Notes: generated by a model not told the origin, from the sequence alone. 64,000 nucleotides of DNA from Bigelowiella natans CCMP2755 (GCA_000320545.1 ADNK01000008.1:20356-84355), one strand, 5' to 3'; shown: positions 1 through 13,545, numbered from the stretch's first letter. Numbers and translations: made by a program.

Positions 1-414
1 GGTCTGAACGCTGCTGCTGCTGCTGCAGCTGCGGCTGCGGCTACTGTTGTTCCAGACGCCGCCGCAGTCAAAGGGACTCCACCGAAGAAGCTGAAGCAAC
101 AAATGAAGCAGTCAATTTCAGGAGTATTTGGACGATGCCCCAAATTCCCACGACAAAGGAAGCGACCGCGTGCCTTTGTTAATAGTTCAGTGAAGCTGGT
201 AGATAACAGAGAGTACAAGCTGTACCATAGTAAGAGGAAGATACGCCGTACACCTTCACCAATAAGCGATTTCGAGGAATATAGAAACGGTAGCGGATCT
301 CCCACACACTGCTCGACTCAAAATGAAAATTCTTCGTTACCTTCATCTTTATGGGAGAGATTCGCAGCATCTGGTGAGCCAATTAGCCCGTCCACCGCAT
401 CGCCGCTTAATTAG
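1..414 (+). CDS. 3' end of an unidentified gene (C-terminal fragment)
   Basis: The frame beginning at base 1 is open to a TAG at 412-414 and gives about 137 residues. It starts in an alanine run coded by a GCT/GCA/GCG tract (about bases 10-45). A basic segment containing PPKKLKQQ follows, then a tail rich in Arg, Ser and Pro (for example RKIRRTPSPISDFEEY). The 5' part lies outside the window. I recognise no domain. A nuclear or regulatory protein is conceivable from the basic, Ser/Pro-rich composition, but that is inference only. It converges on the minus-strand RGS gene that ends at 1277. An intron within this stretch cannot be excluded. Confidence 0.5.
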   Translation, partial: GLNAAAAAAAAAAATVVPDAAAVKGTPPKKLKQQMKQSISGVFGRCPKFPRQRKRPRAFVNSSVKLVDNREYKLYHSKRKIRRTPSPISDFEEYRNGSGSPTHCSTQNENSSLPSSLWERFAASGEPISPSTASPLN

Positions 415-1015
415 ATTTCCCACCCACTTCATTCCTTGGTCTTGATTTCAGCATACATACATATATTGTCTGTTATTATCAATTTGTCACAAGCTCAACC
501 GTTATCATATCATGAAGATGCGCGTGTCTGAGCGCATACAGCTAGAGCGCGCAATGCGACCATTGAATCTGCATTATTAAGTGTGTCTATTGATCTAGAG
601 GTGTACGTTCGTATGCAAACGAGTAGGCCACGTTGTCATTACTTGACACGTGCTTGATATGATTCATGGCTACGCTGCAACAACGATAATGCAATAACGA
701 TGCAGGCTCGCACCACATCGCAATGCGTACGCATGCATGACATCTCGCATGCGTATAGCGACATGCTTGCTAATAATATTGCAGGTATATATATAATGTC
801 TATTTGTTTTGCTTATAGCGCATTTTAATTGATCCTGCAAACATCGTAATGCGGCCAATGATTTCTACTAATGTGGTTACACTAAAAAAAGTTTCATGCG
901 CATCTTCTATCATTTTTCAATTTGAATTCTCTGCTTTCGTAACTTAAGTCTGATCTTTACTCTCCCCTCCATTTGTTTCAGGAGCTACTTCCTTGCTTTC
1001 ATTCCTTAGTTTACC

Positions 1016-1052
<37 letters not shown>

Positions 1053-1276
1053 TTCGCCTCAGTAATCAATTAACATATATCATGCGAACAGAACTTTATC
1101 TTCTACTTAAGACCTAAAAACTTTTCGCAGTATGAGATAGCGACGTCCAACTGACAACCCGATTTCACTTTCCCTTCCTTGTCTATTTATTGAAATGAGT
1201 ACCGTGGGGGCTCTGTTCAGGACTCAAACACAAAATTCACCATCACCTTTTGCTAATTCGAGGTTAAACATCTCAC
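415..1276. other. Convergent intergenic spacer
   Basis: No convincing exon on either strand. It lies between two gene 3' ends. It holds ATGC-rich words and a (TA)n run at about 1021-1049. Confidence 0.5.
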
Positions 1277-3915
1277 TCAGCGATCCACTGAATAAAAATA
1301 CAGTGATTTCAAGAACCAACAATAATTTGTGAATCTGTCTATCGAGCTGAACGGGATGTACCATTCTTGGAATTTGCTGAGAGATAATCTTGCCTGGCCT
1401 AAGGTCCTGCCCATGATAGCCCCGGCGGTTCCCAATTCGAATATCAAAGCTCCGCTCTGGTCGTACGTAGTAACGGCTTTAGGTAACACCACTCTAAGAA
1501 GGCGGAAGTAGTGGAATCTTCTATCTTCGCTATCACCTTGAGTGAGGCATTTTTGAATCGAAAAGTTTCAAACCAAGTACATTTGCTTGCACTGGCTGCG
1601 GACGTTCGTTGGGTCTCCGTTTGTGTCCCATTAGAAGCCAAATGCACCTATTTTAAAAGAAAACAACGAGTCTTGAAATTGCTCATCTAACCATGGAAGC
1701 TCTATCAACCTTGACAAAGTAGCCTCTTCCGTGCGCATTTGCATGAGATTTCATCAGCTGTTATAGTTTGCGTGATCATTGTAAGCACATGTCATCTTCG
1801 TATAAAACCCTCCAAACGTTACGACGAGTCAGTATTGACTTACCGCTCCTTGGACTTCGACGTTGAGAGGCACCTCATCAAGAGCGAAAAGCTAGTAGGA
1901 GAACATACACGTCATTATAATGATATCATAAGGTGTGTCATCCTCACTATTCTGGCTCTTGCCTTGGCTACAATGTGGAGCAAGAACAAGATGTCTCACT
2001 GCCGTCGCCGCTTCTTATACGCTATGTCATTCTCAGATGTTAACAACCTTGGATACTGCAGCCATTCGTGTACACTTGTCCTTTCAAACCGGAGTATTGC
2101 CAGTGAGATAGCAGCAAACATATGCGTTATTATTGTGAAAATAATACCCATGCGACGTCTCTTTTAAAGCGCACGAAGGTGTCACTCTCGACCATGAATT
2201 GAACCTCTTTTTTACCTAACAATAGATGGGGAGCAGCACGCGCAGCATTAATGTATGACGATGAGATCTTCTTCTATCGAGACATTCTGCTATTATTCTG
2301 CTACGAATACATTTTTCCAAGCTCGAGAGCATCTCCTCCATGCTTCCCCCATTCAGGATACTAAAGTTTGAATATGAGAAAATCAGCGGGGGGGGGCGCT
2401 TTAAGTGGTATTCATTCATTCAACTGGAATCGTCGTTACCTATTTTGCGCTGCCTTGACGGCACTAGAACTTAGGTTCACGGGCCTCTCTCCCTAAGATA
2501 ATACTTGCATGTCACGCATCGAAGAGTGAGCAAGCGTCACAAATTCAGGCGCTATCACACCATGGTGTCGATGTATCTGTTGTATATTGATCGAGCTTCG
2601 AGCATCATTTCCTGATTCGATTTACAGCACAATCACAGCACAACTGAATAATCGACACAGTACTGACGAACGGGATATCATAGTTTGTTACTCGTATTTT
2701 TTGCATCGATCTCTCGTGAAATGCATGTGCCTCCTCCAAGAATCTGAAACCAGACAAGCTTTCATTCAACAATGGTCTCAGAAGTTTTGAGATCTGTGTC
2801 TGCTGACCTTACGTTCTCGTCGCTGCGCTCAGATAGAGAGAATTTTTTAAAATACTTCAAGCCTACTTTCGTACCGATGACATCTCCAAGTGTACTCTTT
2901 GCATCGAGGCTAACCCCTAAGCCTTCCATGCCTTCGTGATGATTTAGCGAATAAACTTCATTCATATAAAAAAATTAAATATGGCTTTGTACTTTGAGAT
3001 GTTTTGAGACGGGGTCCATTGACACTCGACCTGCTTCTGTAAATTATAATGATAGTTACATAATCACACACTGTACATCTAACAAATTGGGAAGGTACTT
3101 CTTGAGTTCGGAGATGTCTTGCCGTGACATACGTCTTGATATTCCAACCAGTGTTGCGGCTTTAATATTTGACTAATAAAGTTCAGAGATTGTTGAATGT
3201 TGTTTGATTCTTTTCAGTTAACGGTATCTTACCCTCCCAAACAACATCTGAGCTGCTTTCCCCCTGATATCCTTCTGGAGGGGTATGTAAAGCTCTATTT
3301 CAGTGGAGGTGAATAAAATTAAACAAAAAACTTCGCGGACCAAGTTTTTTTCTGTATTCGTTTGCGCAGATCGGTCCTGCTCAAGTTCCTTAGAAGTTGA
3401 AAAATTATTTAAGGAAGCTTTCTTTCATAAAGAGATTTATATTACCTGGATGGCAAGGTCGATCTCATGCGCATTGGCTCCTGTCATTGACTGTATCTAC
3501 GTTTCATGTTTGCAAAAAGGTAATTGCGTAACATTGTTGCTGTCAGGCTATTAGAATACCACTTTTTATCAAAAATACCTTTGAGCTAGACCTCCGTCTC
3601 TTCTGCTGTGTAAAAAGTGGAACTTAGGAATTATCTATAGAAGGTTCTGAATGCGTACGTTTAGCAAGGATGACGCATCGCTGTCGATTGAAATCATCGA
3701 TGATGAAAGATCCTGCAGAAAGGTGAAATGTCAGAAATCGTTTCAGTAGGCGATGCCAAAGGTTGCTACCGACGCCCTCCCGGACGAAAGGCTGCTTCTG
3801 CTCTCGCTGTGCCTATCCATGTATGTGCCCCCTCCCCTTATATGTATCGATCAGGACAATGTCGTTTAGAAAAGTCGACGTAATTTTGAGTTCAAAATAT
3901 ATGTGTATATCTACC
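1277..3915 (-). CDS. RGS-domain protein, multi-exon, 5' end not resolved
   Basis: Minus-strand exons with matching GT/AG borders assemble an RGS domain (GTPase-accelerating for heterotrimeric G-protein alpha subunits). Exon 2931-2808 contains LGDVIGTKVGLKYFKKF and ends SERSDENV. Exon 2743-2692 gives FLEEAHAFHERSMQKIR. Exon 2611-2561 gives EMMLEARSIYNRYIDTM. These phases join cleanly and match the RGS pattern of F..F..E.S.EN..F followed by A..IY..YI. An exon near 2160-2000 (FERTSVHEWLQYPRLL) resembles the closing helices. Upstream exons (about 3915-3000) are Ser-rich (SRSSLSSGRAS, SSSMISIDSDASSLLN) or helix-like (SRRMSRQDISELKKYL). Downstream, an exon ending in a TGA at 1277-1279 carries TTYDQSGALIFELGTAG. 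Some joins between 1.3 and 2.2 kb remain uncertain. It may be a separate gene or the C-terminal part of the upstream channel gene. Confidence 0.6.
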
Positions 3916-4822
3916 TGCGACATACGTAGATCGGGTGAAAATTGAGAAATGCCGATTGCCCTCAGCTGGGCATCATTAATGTAAGGTGACAATAGCCGTA
4001 ATTATGGAGTTACGACATCCAAATAGTGTTGTCACAGACAAAAAACTAGCACTTTTGAATCTCGGATCATAATCCTAATGTGATACCTTTCTCTTATATG
4101 ATCGGGAATATCCATGCCGTTTGTAACCTACGACATCCGGTTATAGGTTGGTCGCATGTGGGGAATCCTTCCCATTTGGAAATTACGACAACAGAGTCTC
4201 CCCCTCCATGGCTGCAGTAGGACCGACGATGATGATCGGGGGAGGTGACTGAAATTGCGTTGTGAGAGTCTGGCGAGGGGAAATGCCGATTCCCCGCAAT
4301 CATTCTACCCAGTTTAGAAGAGAAACTCGAGTTTTGGTGGTGGTAGCTGTGATCTGTACGTGCTGCACTTCTCTGGGAAGGAACAAAGCAAACGTGGAGG
4401 GGAGCGTCCAGGTATTAAAAGCCGCCATCTTGAATATTTGTGTAGGATTCTGCGCTCATTTTGATCGTCAGGCGTCTGTGCAACCCATCTCTACCACTAT
4501 TTTCACTATTTCTCTTCTTCTCCATTCCCTCTCTTCCGTCGGAAGTTGCATGTTCTGCACGACTGAATTAAAGCATGATCATAATGGTCTTACACATTTA
4601 GGGATTCTACGCAAAGTTTGAGGGGTGGAAGGTGGAGAGCGACAGGCTTACGCGACAGGTGAGGGATTATAGAATCGACAGGGCTGATGATGAAAATTTG
4701 ACAGAAGTAACAATATATTGCAGTGTGAATATTGGGCTGGAAGACACAAAGCCACGCTTCGCAACTTGAGGGTTTGAATAAATCATTCACACGGAAATAT
4801 GTCCGATAAATAAGTTGAAAAT

Positions 4823-4858
<36 letters not shown>

Positions 4859-5914
4859 TTAAATACATATGTGCATATGTGGTGCAATTCTATGATCTAA
4901 TAGAAATCAATGCAAGCTGCGGAGCCATATTTCAAGGGTGCAGAAATAGATATAACTGGGAAATTTAAGGTTTCTTAATCCTTTACCTTTCATGATCCAA
5001 TTCCTAATAGTAAGGCAACCATGTTCATTTCTCGGGAGCACATATACGACCACATGTACCGTTAGGATCCATATGTAAGCACGCTTGACGTAGAATTGTC
5101 ACGGCTTTACGACGAATATATGAAGGTATAACAAACACTGAAGATTACAACTCTTGTAGGGTTCATTATGCATGTAATTGCAGGCAAAAGATGATTGGCA
5201 CGCCGCAAACAAGGCATGGGTCCTTCATGAGGCCAGGGTACAGCATACTGCCTCAGAACAAAAGAACTCGTTATTTCGTTCGTTTTTGTGACATTTTACA
5301 TAAATCAACTTCATCAGATGCCGGTTAGGAAAAAGCTTCCCTGGCCAAGGCCTTATCAGAAGGCAATGTTTGACTAGCAATAATCAATGGGAATCAAGTT
5401 TTCGCAATAACTGTTCGTTGATTTAGTCGCGCTGCTAAATAGCTCAACAGCTAATGTGATCCAGGCGTTATTATTAGCACAGCTGGGAATTATTTGAGTT
5501 AATTCTTCATTATGCCAATGACGACGACGCATGTCGACCGATATATAAGCATCTATGCAGATGTATACATCTACCACATTGTACAATAATTTTTGTCTTC
5601 TTTAATAATGCATTGGCTGTATGTTGCCTTGACGCCTTTACACAGCAGCTGAATAGATATCCTTGCTGCATGCAGTCATTCAGTTCTCATGAAACCAGAA
5701 ATGCTCGCAATATTTTTTAAAATTTGCCAGTGCGCATGCATATGTGTACGTTGTTTTGCTCCACAGTATATGTATGTGTTCATCTCTATAATGAAGACTC
5801 AGCAGCTGCGGTGCACGGTATGTATCGTATACAACCCCCCACACCCTGCTGCTAGATGCACACAGCTAGAAATGTATTCGCATACAATCATCGAATATCT
5901 AGTATGTTCTGGAA
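3916..5914. other. Region without a confident gene model
   Basis: No exon chain could be built on either strand. Short exon-like minus-strand stretches occur (for example around 5400-5540), but their borders are weak. A (CA)n run sits at about 4822-4857. It may hold the 5' exons and promoter of the RGS gene and the 3' UTR of the channel gene. Confidence 0.4.
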
Positions 5915-7289
5915 TCATGATAATCTAAATAAATGGCGCTTTAAGCGCTGAATCAGCGTTGTTGTGCTTGGTGCTATAGCCTCTGCGATGGTAATATTTA
6001 CCAATGTACTCTGCGCGCCTTCCGTCCCATACCCAAACTCCCGCCCCTGCGTGGAACACACGAGAATGTAACCCATCAGAGTTAGATCAAGAGCATTATT
6101 GACTCATCGCGCGTGGTCGAAACCGGCAATTTAAGCACGGTTTCTCACGGACGTTTTTCTCGAGGAAGAGAAACATAAATTGTGCTTTGTATTCGGACGC
6201 ATATCGACATTTCGTACCAGCTCTGAGCTTGCCTCAAGTTTTGCCGTGTCTTGGTGATCCCAACTTGCTGTCTTGACACGAAGATAGCCGTCCCTAGGCC
6301 CAGAATGAGGATGTGGTACATCTGTGAAACCACCAAATGCAGCGCAACGACGATCCTACCGATCATCAACCGCGGAGTGATATCTCCAAACCTGAGAGTA
6401 ATGACACCGCAAAGGTATTTATGTCGCGCAAGAAGAGAGTAGGGAGAAAAAGAAGAGGCCTATCCACAGGGTGGCTGTTGTCGATGATTCTCCGTCCCTC
6501 ATTTGAGTGACCGAAAACATCGACAATATTTGTTCTGGAACACGTATTGAACTTGGTGGCCGTGCACCGGACAAGTACGCTCCATTAACGATGGGATGTT
6601 TTCAAATTTAAAAGTAATGATCATCATCTCAGAAGATCGCGGAAGATTGTTTCCACGACAAGACATCATGCGGTGGATCTTACTCAACCCCCCAGGAGGA
6701 GATGATCTCAAGGGCGGTGAGAGAATGTACGAATGTTCGCCTCAACGCTTTCCCGCCAGATCTATCCCTATCACACCTCCTCGACGACTTTTCGAGTACT
6801 AGTGAATAGAAACTTACCCCGTCGTGGTCATCGCAGTGAAGGAGAAGTAAAGCAGCTTCCACATTGCTGCAGTGATTGTCAAATCATCGAGCTGCTCGAC
6901 GAAAGGGATTTTGAATGCGTCCTAACGAAGATGAAAATGATGATGATGGTACTGGTGGTGGCGTCTTCCCTCCCCCCCCCCCTCCCCCCCCCTCTTCCTC
7001 TTCCTTATCATCATTGCCACTATCGCCCTGCAGCTTATGGTGCTTTCTTTACATCGAAACTTCGTTCTCATTCTTCCACCCCCCCACATCTATAATTCAC
7101 TCACACTCTCTTCTTTCTCAGCGAGGGAGAGAGGGGGGTCTACTACATGCGGAAGGCAACTACTACTTTATCAATGAGGAAAACCAACAAATAGACTCCG
7201 TCGAAAAGGACGATAATGGACAAGTAGCTTTGCACCAGGAATGACAACCCAATCTCAACGTGATCGTGCATCTATTTTTACATTATTTA

Positions 7290-7320
<31 letters not shown>

Positions 7321-7390
7321 CATCGTTGCATAGCATTCTGTGGATTATGTGGGTACATGCTAATGGCTGTGGTATCATCAAGCATCATTT

Positions 7391-7429
<39 letters not shown>

Positions 7430-7543
7430 CGATCAGAAGTCACTACAGCGAAGCGCTGATGAGGGTATTCCCATAAAATGTATGAATGCTCTTTGGTGAA
7501 TGTATTGCAGAGGATCGGAAAGAAAGTTAGCGATCATACGTAC

Positions 7544-7579
<36 letters not shown>

Positions 7580-8087
7580 CTTGAACGCGATTCGAAGGCT
7601 AACGGACAGTAGCAGCATCAGCAAGAACCCCTTGAAAATAGCAGTGTTGTCTTAGCATTGATATGATGAGAGAGACTCGCCATGCGCAATCTGCCCCTTT
7701 CCATTTGACGACGGAATAACACAGCACTCAACCAATGATGAGTGCAGTGCTGGCTGCAAGCTACTACGACGGACAGCAGCTGCGACAGCACGGTAGGTGC
7801 AAGGGAACATGCTACAAATACCCACTTACTTGTAGTATGCAGAGTGCCATAAACGCCGGTTTTGTAGCGACATAGGGCTGATGATGATGATGATGACGAC
7901 GATGACAAAAGAGGTTGCAGGGGGAAGAAAATAGGAGGCAGTCAATACGTGCGGTGTCTAAATGTAAATATTATGTTTAATATGTTATGTGATCCCCCTT
8001 CTCGCTGCAGCATCATCATCATCATCATCATCATCATCGTCACCACCATCCCAATTAGCATATTTGTTGTATCGCGCGGTGCTACTA

Positions 8088-8119
<32 letters not shown>

Positions 8120-8837
8120 ATTTGTGTTACTCACATCCTTGATGAGTGTGGGGTCCAACACCTCGATCAAGCACAGAGTCCCCACCTGAATACCGATCAC
8201 TACCAGGAGCAAGTAGGTGATGACGAATTTTCGCATCATCTCCACCCCGGGAACGTGGTGTCGGATCCAAGAAACCACGCGCCTACGTGTGGTTTGTATG
8301 TGTGAGTATGCGTGGTATGACGACGATTCAAAGAGAGCAGCAGCAGGAGGAGGAGGAGGAGGAGGGGGGGGGGAAGAGAATAACTTCACGACCGAATCGA
8401 TTAAACTTAGGATCCATATGTTTCTAGTGTTCATGCTTCCTGTACTTTTCATGTCAAGGGGGCGGGGGAGGGGGGGGGGGCTTATGTTATGACACGGTGC
8501 TACAAGAGGCAGCTTGTTATAGCTCCTCTTCTCCTGCTACCTGAAGAAGCCCATCTCGTAGTGATCTCGAAACTGAGAGACGACGTCTTCCCCCACCTGT
8601 CAGATGGAGAATGATGATGATGATGATGATGGTGATGATGATGGTGATGATCATGATGATCATAACAACGACACACCTGCGTCTGGAAGTAGTGCAAAGC
8701 CCAGCCGAAAATGACTACGGAGAATATCACTCCTGATAGACAGAAAGGTTGTAGGACGTACGACAAGGAATCATCGGAGTATTGAGAGTTGGCTTGCAAT
8801 GGACAGGAGCTAGATTCATCCATGGCGACGCATATTT

Positions 8838-8900
<63 letters not shown>

Positions 8901-9820
8901 AATTATATATGTGTTTGTGTGTGTCTGTGTGTGCAATATGCGTGTGTCAGCACCGACCTATGAGCATCTCAAGACAGCATAACATTTGGGCAGGTATTCC
9001 TCTGCAAATCACGTCCCCAAACCCAGCAGAGCTAAGGATGGTGATGGATCATACATCATCTATCTCTCACTTCTCGAATATGGCGAGACGACAACAGCAT
9101 AGAGCAAGAGGATCGAGTTCATCATCATCTCGACGATAGCGCAGATGATATGCATCGTCCTGCTATACGTGTCTTTGCAGGAAGGCGGCTATCACCAGCA
9201 TGCAACGTATCTTAAATAAAGAGCTACTCTACTCGATGATTGATGATGGTGCTGATGGTGATGACGCAGGAGAGTGTAAGTAAGAAAGCGTGTGATGATG
9301 ATGACAAAATGCTGCTGGCCCTACGTCAGAACGCTGAGAGAAAAGTATACAAAGCCGACGAGGACCCCGGGAACGTGTCCTTCCTGAGCAGTTGAGCAAA
9401 TTTAAGAAACAGAACGGGGGAGGAGGAGTGATGACAGGATGGCGAAGTAGGAGGTTAACGGGCATGTAACATCGTCAATAATGGAAGCTGCGATGCCTCG
9501 TGCCTCCCCCCCTCCCTCCCCCTTTTCCTCCTCCTTCTTTTTCTTCTTCTTCTTCTTCTCTTTTAACAATAGAAGCACGATAAAATTCATATTATTCACC
9601 ATTTGATGGAGAGTCAAAGCCTTCTTTCTCGAATTGTGGTCCTCTCCCACCCAACCCTGTCGAGATACGACGACGCACCATAGGTGGTGTGTATGGAGAA
9701 AGATATGGAAGACGAAGAAGAAGAAGAAGAAAAAGGAGAAGAAGGAAGAGAAGGAAAAGAAGCAGCAGCAGCGGCAACCAATCGACCCCGACATTAGTAG
9801 AATCATAGCAAAAAGCAGAA

Positions 9821-9851
<31 letters not shown>

Positions 9852-10246
9852 TACATCAACACGAAAGGCAGCAGGGTCCGAGATGAAGATGGCGAGATAT
9901 AGGAAGGAAAACCCCAACGCGAAGGCTAACCAGCCATTGACCAGTCGAGAAATCGATATCGGATTCCATTTAGTGATCTAATCACGAGGAGGAGGAGGAA
10001 CATAATTGTCACTTCAAGATGTTTCTTTTCCACATCTTTCATGCAAAAGGCATTCGCCGATCGGATATCATTAAATTGTGCACACACGTCGAGGATAAGC
10101 GTCCAGCCCGAGTAAAGGATTAAGTAGCCCTGAGAAGGGCAAGCAGGGAGGGGGGAGGACAATTCGGGTGATGATGATGATGATAATGATGATGATGATA
10201 CCACATTGAGTAGTTTTGGTAAGCTCTTCCTGCAACAACAGTGGTG

Positions 10247-10305
<59 letters not shown>

Positions 10306-10511
10306 TACTTGAGCTGCCACTAATAGGGTCGTGCAGAATGTACTTTTCCAGCCCTACCTCGCCAACAACAACAACATTATTTTAAGGTAACAATTAGCGC
10401 AATAACACCGTCATCGTCCCGCATCACCATCTTATTCGCATCGGTCGTGTACACAAATTTGAAGAAAATGGCGTGCGGAATGGGTGCAAGAATACTTGGT
10501 AGATCTTGCTC

Positions 10512-10546
<35 letters not shown>

Positions 10547-11393
10547 CTTTTTAAAACAACGGGAGAATGAAAACACCGAACCATGTGGACATTGCTCGTC
10601 TCGAATATCTCGGGGTCGAATGTTTGCAGCACGATGTACTCAGCCACTAATAAGACTAGACTCCAAAACGCGCTGGTGTTCCCCAAGAATCGAAGGACCG
10701 TATCTCGACATGACCTATGAACAACGAGGAGTTTCAACAATCGATAAGCATCGTGGTAGCCAGCTGGTTCGTACAACAACAAGTTTAGGACCAACTAAAC
10801 ACGTGCACAACAGCAGCAGTTTCAATATACGATGATGATGTTTTCGAGGGCGGAGAGCACGGATGGCCCTGGTATATGCACATGCAGGCACATGTCCCCT
10901 CTGCTTTCGTGTTTATGTGTAAGCTTATGTTTCGGAATCTGTAGCTAATTCATGACCACAGGATTCATGATGCAGCATCATACCCGTCGGTGTTCTTGTA
11001 TTCAAACCGATCTTCCCCGTCGTAGTCTGCCTCTTTCGAGAGCTAAATCAAACAAAATCATAAACCAAAAGTCAGCGGAAGGTTCTCCAAAGAAGAGCAA
11101 AATTGAGCTTAGCGAGTTGGCCGCACATCATCGAACTCTGTAATCCGAACGTCCTAAATTCGAATAAAGCAAATTATGAGAAAGAGAAAGGCACCGGACA
11201 AGTATTGTGTTGCTGTGTGAGATGAATTTCGTGGTCCGTAACAAACATCATATGTAGAGTAGCCGGGACGATTTATTCCATGGTCCGCTCCCGTTACGTG
11301 CATTTGGCCGCGTCCTCCTCCTCCCTATATCCCGGAAGCAAGATACTACAATGGGGAGCTGCTACGTAGTAGTGTCTTTTCGTCGGTAGCCAT
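5915..11393 (-). CDS. Polytopic membrane protein with a K+-channel-type pore
   Basis: A likely start is the ATG at 11393 (MATDEKTLLRSSSPL, then EEEDAAKC after an intron). Many short exons follow, most hydrophobic: FWSLVLLVAEYIVLQTF (about 10.7 kb), GWLAFALGFSFLYLAIFI (9.9 kb), GVLVGFVYFSLSVL (9.4 kb), PFCLSGVIFSVVIFGWAL (8.75 kb), MMRKFVITYLLLVVIGIQ (8.2 kb), GFLLMLLLSVSLRIAFK (7.6 kb). The last part is an outer helix (FLVQSYLSIIVLFDGVYLLV, 7.2 kb), a pore helix with filter TTTGFGD split over exons 6921-6818 and 6391, and an inner helix after DITPRLMIGR. This is the M1-P-M2 plan of K+ channels. More than ten helices are predicted. The stop is either at 5915 (after two small downstream exons) or at 6145. 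Introns carry long simple repeats. The pore is well supported; the full exon chain is inferred. Confidence 0.6.
8841..8895. repeat. Compound (AC)n(AT)n microsatellite
   Basis: An uninterrupted AC run passes directly into an AT run. It lies in an intron of the channel gene, close to a splice site. Confidence 0.9.
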
Positions 11394-11936
11394 GCAAGAG
11401 AAATAGGCAGCGCGTGTGCTGTGTTTTTAAGACTTTGTGTGGTACGCTTTTTTAATTCATTAATTAATTTCATGGAAAACGGGTTGCTTATTTCTTCCTG
11501 TTCCATTGTCGCTCTATAAAAACGCCATGTTTCGGAATGATCAAAGCGAAAGGGCGAAACACAGGAGATTCGTGTCGAAATTCCGTTATTACCGGGCATT
11601 CGACTCCTCATCACCGGGACGAGCCGCCCCCACCGTTTCGGATCGGTGTAACCTCCACACCAACCCACTCCCAAGCTGCTCAGAGATCTGGACGTTGAGA
11701 GCAAAGAAAGAGAGAGGGAGAAGGAGAGAGTCGTAGAGAGAGAAAAGACCCGCTCCGCCCTCCCTGGCCCAGTACTGCGCGTGATCGATCTTCCCCCTAC
11801 TTGAAACCGGGTGAGAGCCACCACCCAGCCCTCACTGAATAGATTTACACAGGTGTTAATGTGTAATCCTTACACTGATACGACTGATCATTTTGTCGCA
11901 GCAGCTGAATTTGAGGGGGAGCACCGTCCGTAAAAG
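11394..11936. promoter_or_regulatory. Divergent promoter region between the channel gene and BBS2
   Basis: The two ATG codons face away from each other across about 540 bp. No coding exon is convincing here, although a Ser/Leu-rich frame fills part of it because of a (GA)n-like tract at about 11700-11735. No specific promoter element could be assigned. Confidence 0.4.
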
Positions 11937-13052
11937 ATGATCCCTACATTCCAGATCTCGCTCGACTCACCAATCATGCATGGATTGGTAAGAATTCATC
12001 CATCACATGTTCTTCTGTTTACTTCTCCCCTCACAACGGGGTTACTTACTTACTTACTTACTTACTGACAACCTGTGTCAGGTGACCATCGGCAAGTTCG
12101 ATGGAAAGCATCCTTCACTGGCGTGTGCTACAGGGGCAGCCAACATACTAATCCACAGCCCCCATTTGCGCCATTCTGACGAGAATGTGAGCACAATTTC
12201 GAAATATTGCCATGAAAGCATATGTCTTAGCATGGATCTTATTCCGTTCGTTTCGAGCGCTAACTTTGAGCTTCTCGACCCATCAGCAAGAGGTGCGGCA
12301 ATTGGATGTCAACCGCCGCATTTCTGCCCTTACCTCGGGAGAATGGCCTCTTCCGACGATCACGTTTGACTCTGAGGCTTCGAGTGAAAAAATGAAGTCT
12401 CTCAGCGTTGATGCGATAGAACAGATGCAATCCAAGGTGAGAAATGTGCGGTGTTCGGTATCATGATCACTGAGAGGAACGTGTGCGGCCAAGACAGGCA
12501 GATGATCAACGTCGAATCAAATGCCATGATGAACCCTAATGCTTCTTGCTTTGTACATACCATTTCTATATAATATATAAATACATATATATTATCACGC
12601 TCCATTATGCTGATATGTCATTATCTATTGCGTGTATTGCTGCGAAAAGAGTGATGAACCATTAAGGCGTACTGGACGACAAGTGAAGGAAAAGACTCGG
12701 TATGGATATATTTCACTATGAAAGAGCCGGCTTCGAATCTCACCACCAATACACTTACCGACGATGATGATTCAATTGAGAAACAACATATTTCTATCGT
12801 GTCCCAGGCGCCACGCACTGCTAGTGGGGACTCAAGCAAACCTGCTGTGCTACGACGTGGAAGAGAACTCTGATCTCTTCTACAAAGACTGCCCTGAGGG
12901 GCTGAATACGATTGCATTTGGGACGATCCCTGGAATGAAAGAGCCGCTCACCATCGTAGGGTGAGAAGAGAAATAGAACTACTTTCTGCTGTAAGCTTTG
13001 TTGACTAACCCCCCTCCATTTATTCAAGATGTACCACGTATACACACAAAAA

Positions 13053-13101
<49 letters not shown>

Positions 13102-13502
13102 ATATGATTTACTTGTGCAGAGGAAGTTGCTCCTTACAGGGATTTGACCACGAAGGTGAATTCGCAGCAACACTACACACTTCACGCCTCCATAGTGATA
13201 TTCTGGGAAAAACGAGATCTTTCTTAAAATGATGTTTGTTTGTCCTTACGACAAAATAATGCAAAAAGGAAGATTCTTGATTGAGCACAATCGGCTACTT
13301 TGCTGCCGTGTTTTGTGCCTTTTCTTTTCAGATTCTTTGATTCTCATTCCTTTTAGATGTACGATAATTCACATTTTGCTCTTGTCGTGGCGCAGTAAGT
13401 GGCGTGATGTTGGTATGATCATGTTCAGGAAATGAGATGTTTTGGACGGTCACAGGAGATAACGTTACGGTCTGCTGCAACCACCATCATTTCATTAACA
13501 CA

Positions 13503-13545
<43 letters not shown>

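Noticed and set aside
1739-2167. Plus-strand frame of 142 codons
   Set aside because: It lies opposite the minus-strand exons of the RGS gene, which have good GT/AG borders and family similarity.
7949-8492. Long open frames of poly-Ser, poly-His, poly-Leu or poly-Pro on both strands
   Set aside because: They are translations of (CAT)n, (GCT)n and G-rich tracts inside introns of the channel gene. The real exon here is the hydrophobic one ending LIEVLDPTLIKD.
8985-9035. A second K+-channel-like filter (SAGFGDVICRG) on the minus strand
   Set aside because: An in-frame TGA lies just upstream and no acceptor restores a pore helix. The best splice reading skips this stretch and enters at RIPAQMLCC.
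11380-11400. Weak resemblance to an RFX X-box upstream of BBS2 (GTAGCCATGCAAG)
   Set aside because: The match is partial, lies more than 500 bp from the BBS2 start and coincides with the start codon of the divergent gene.
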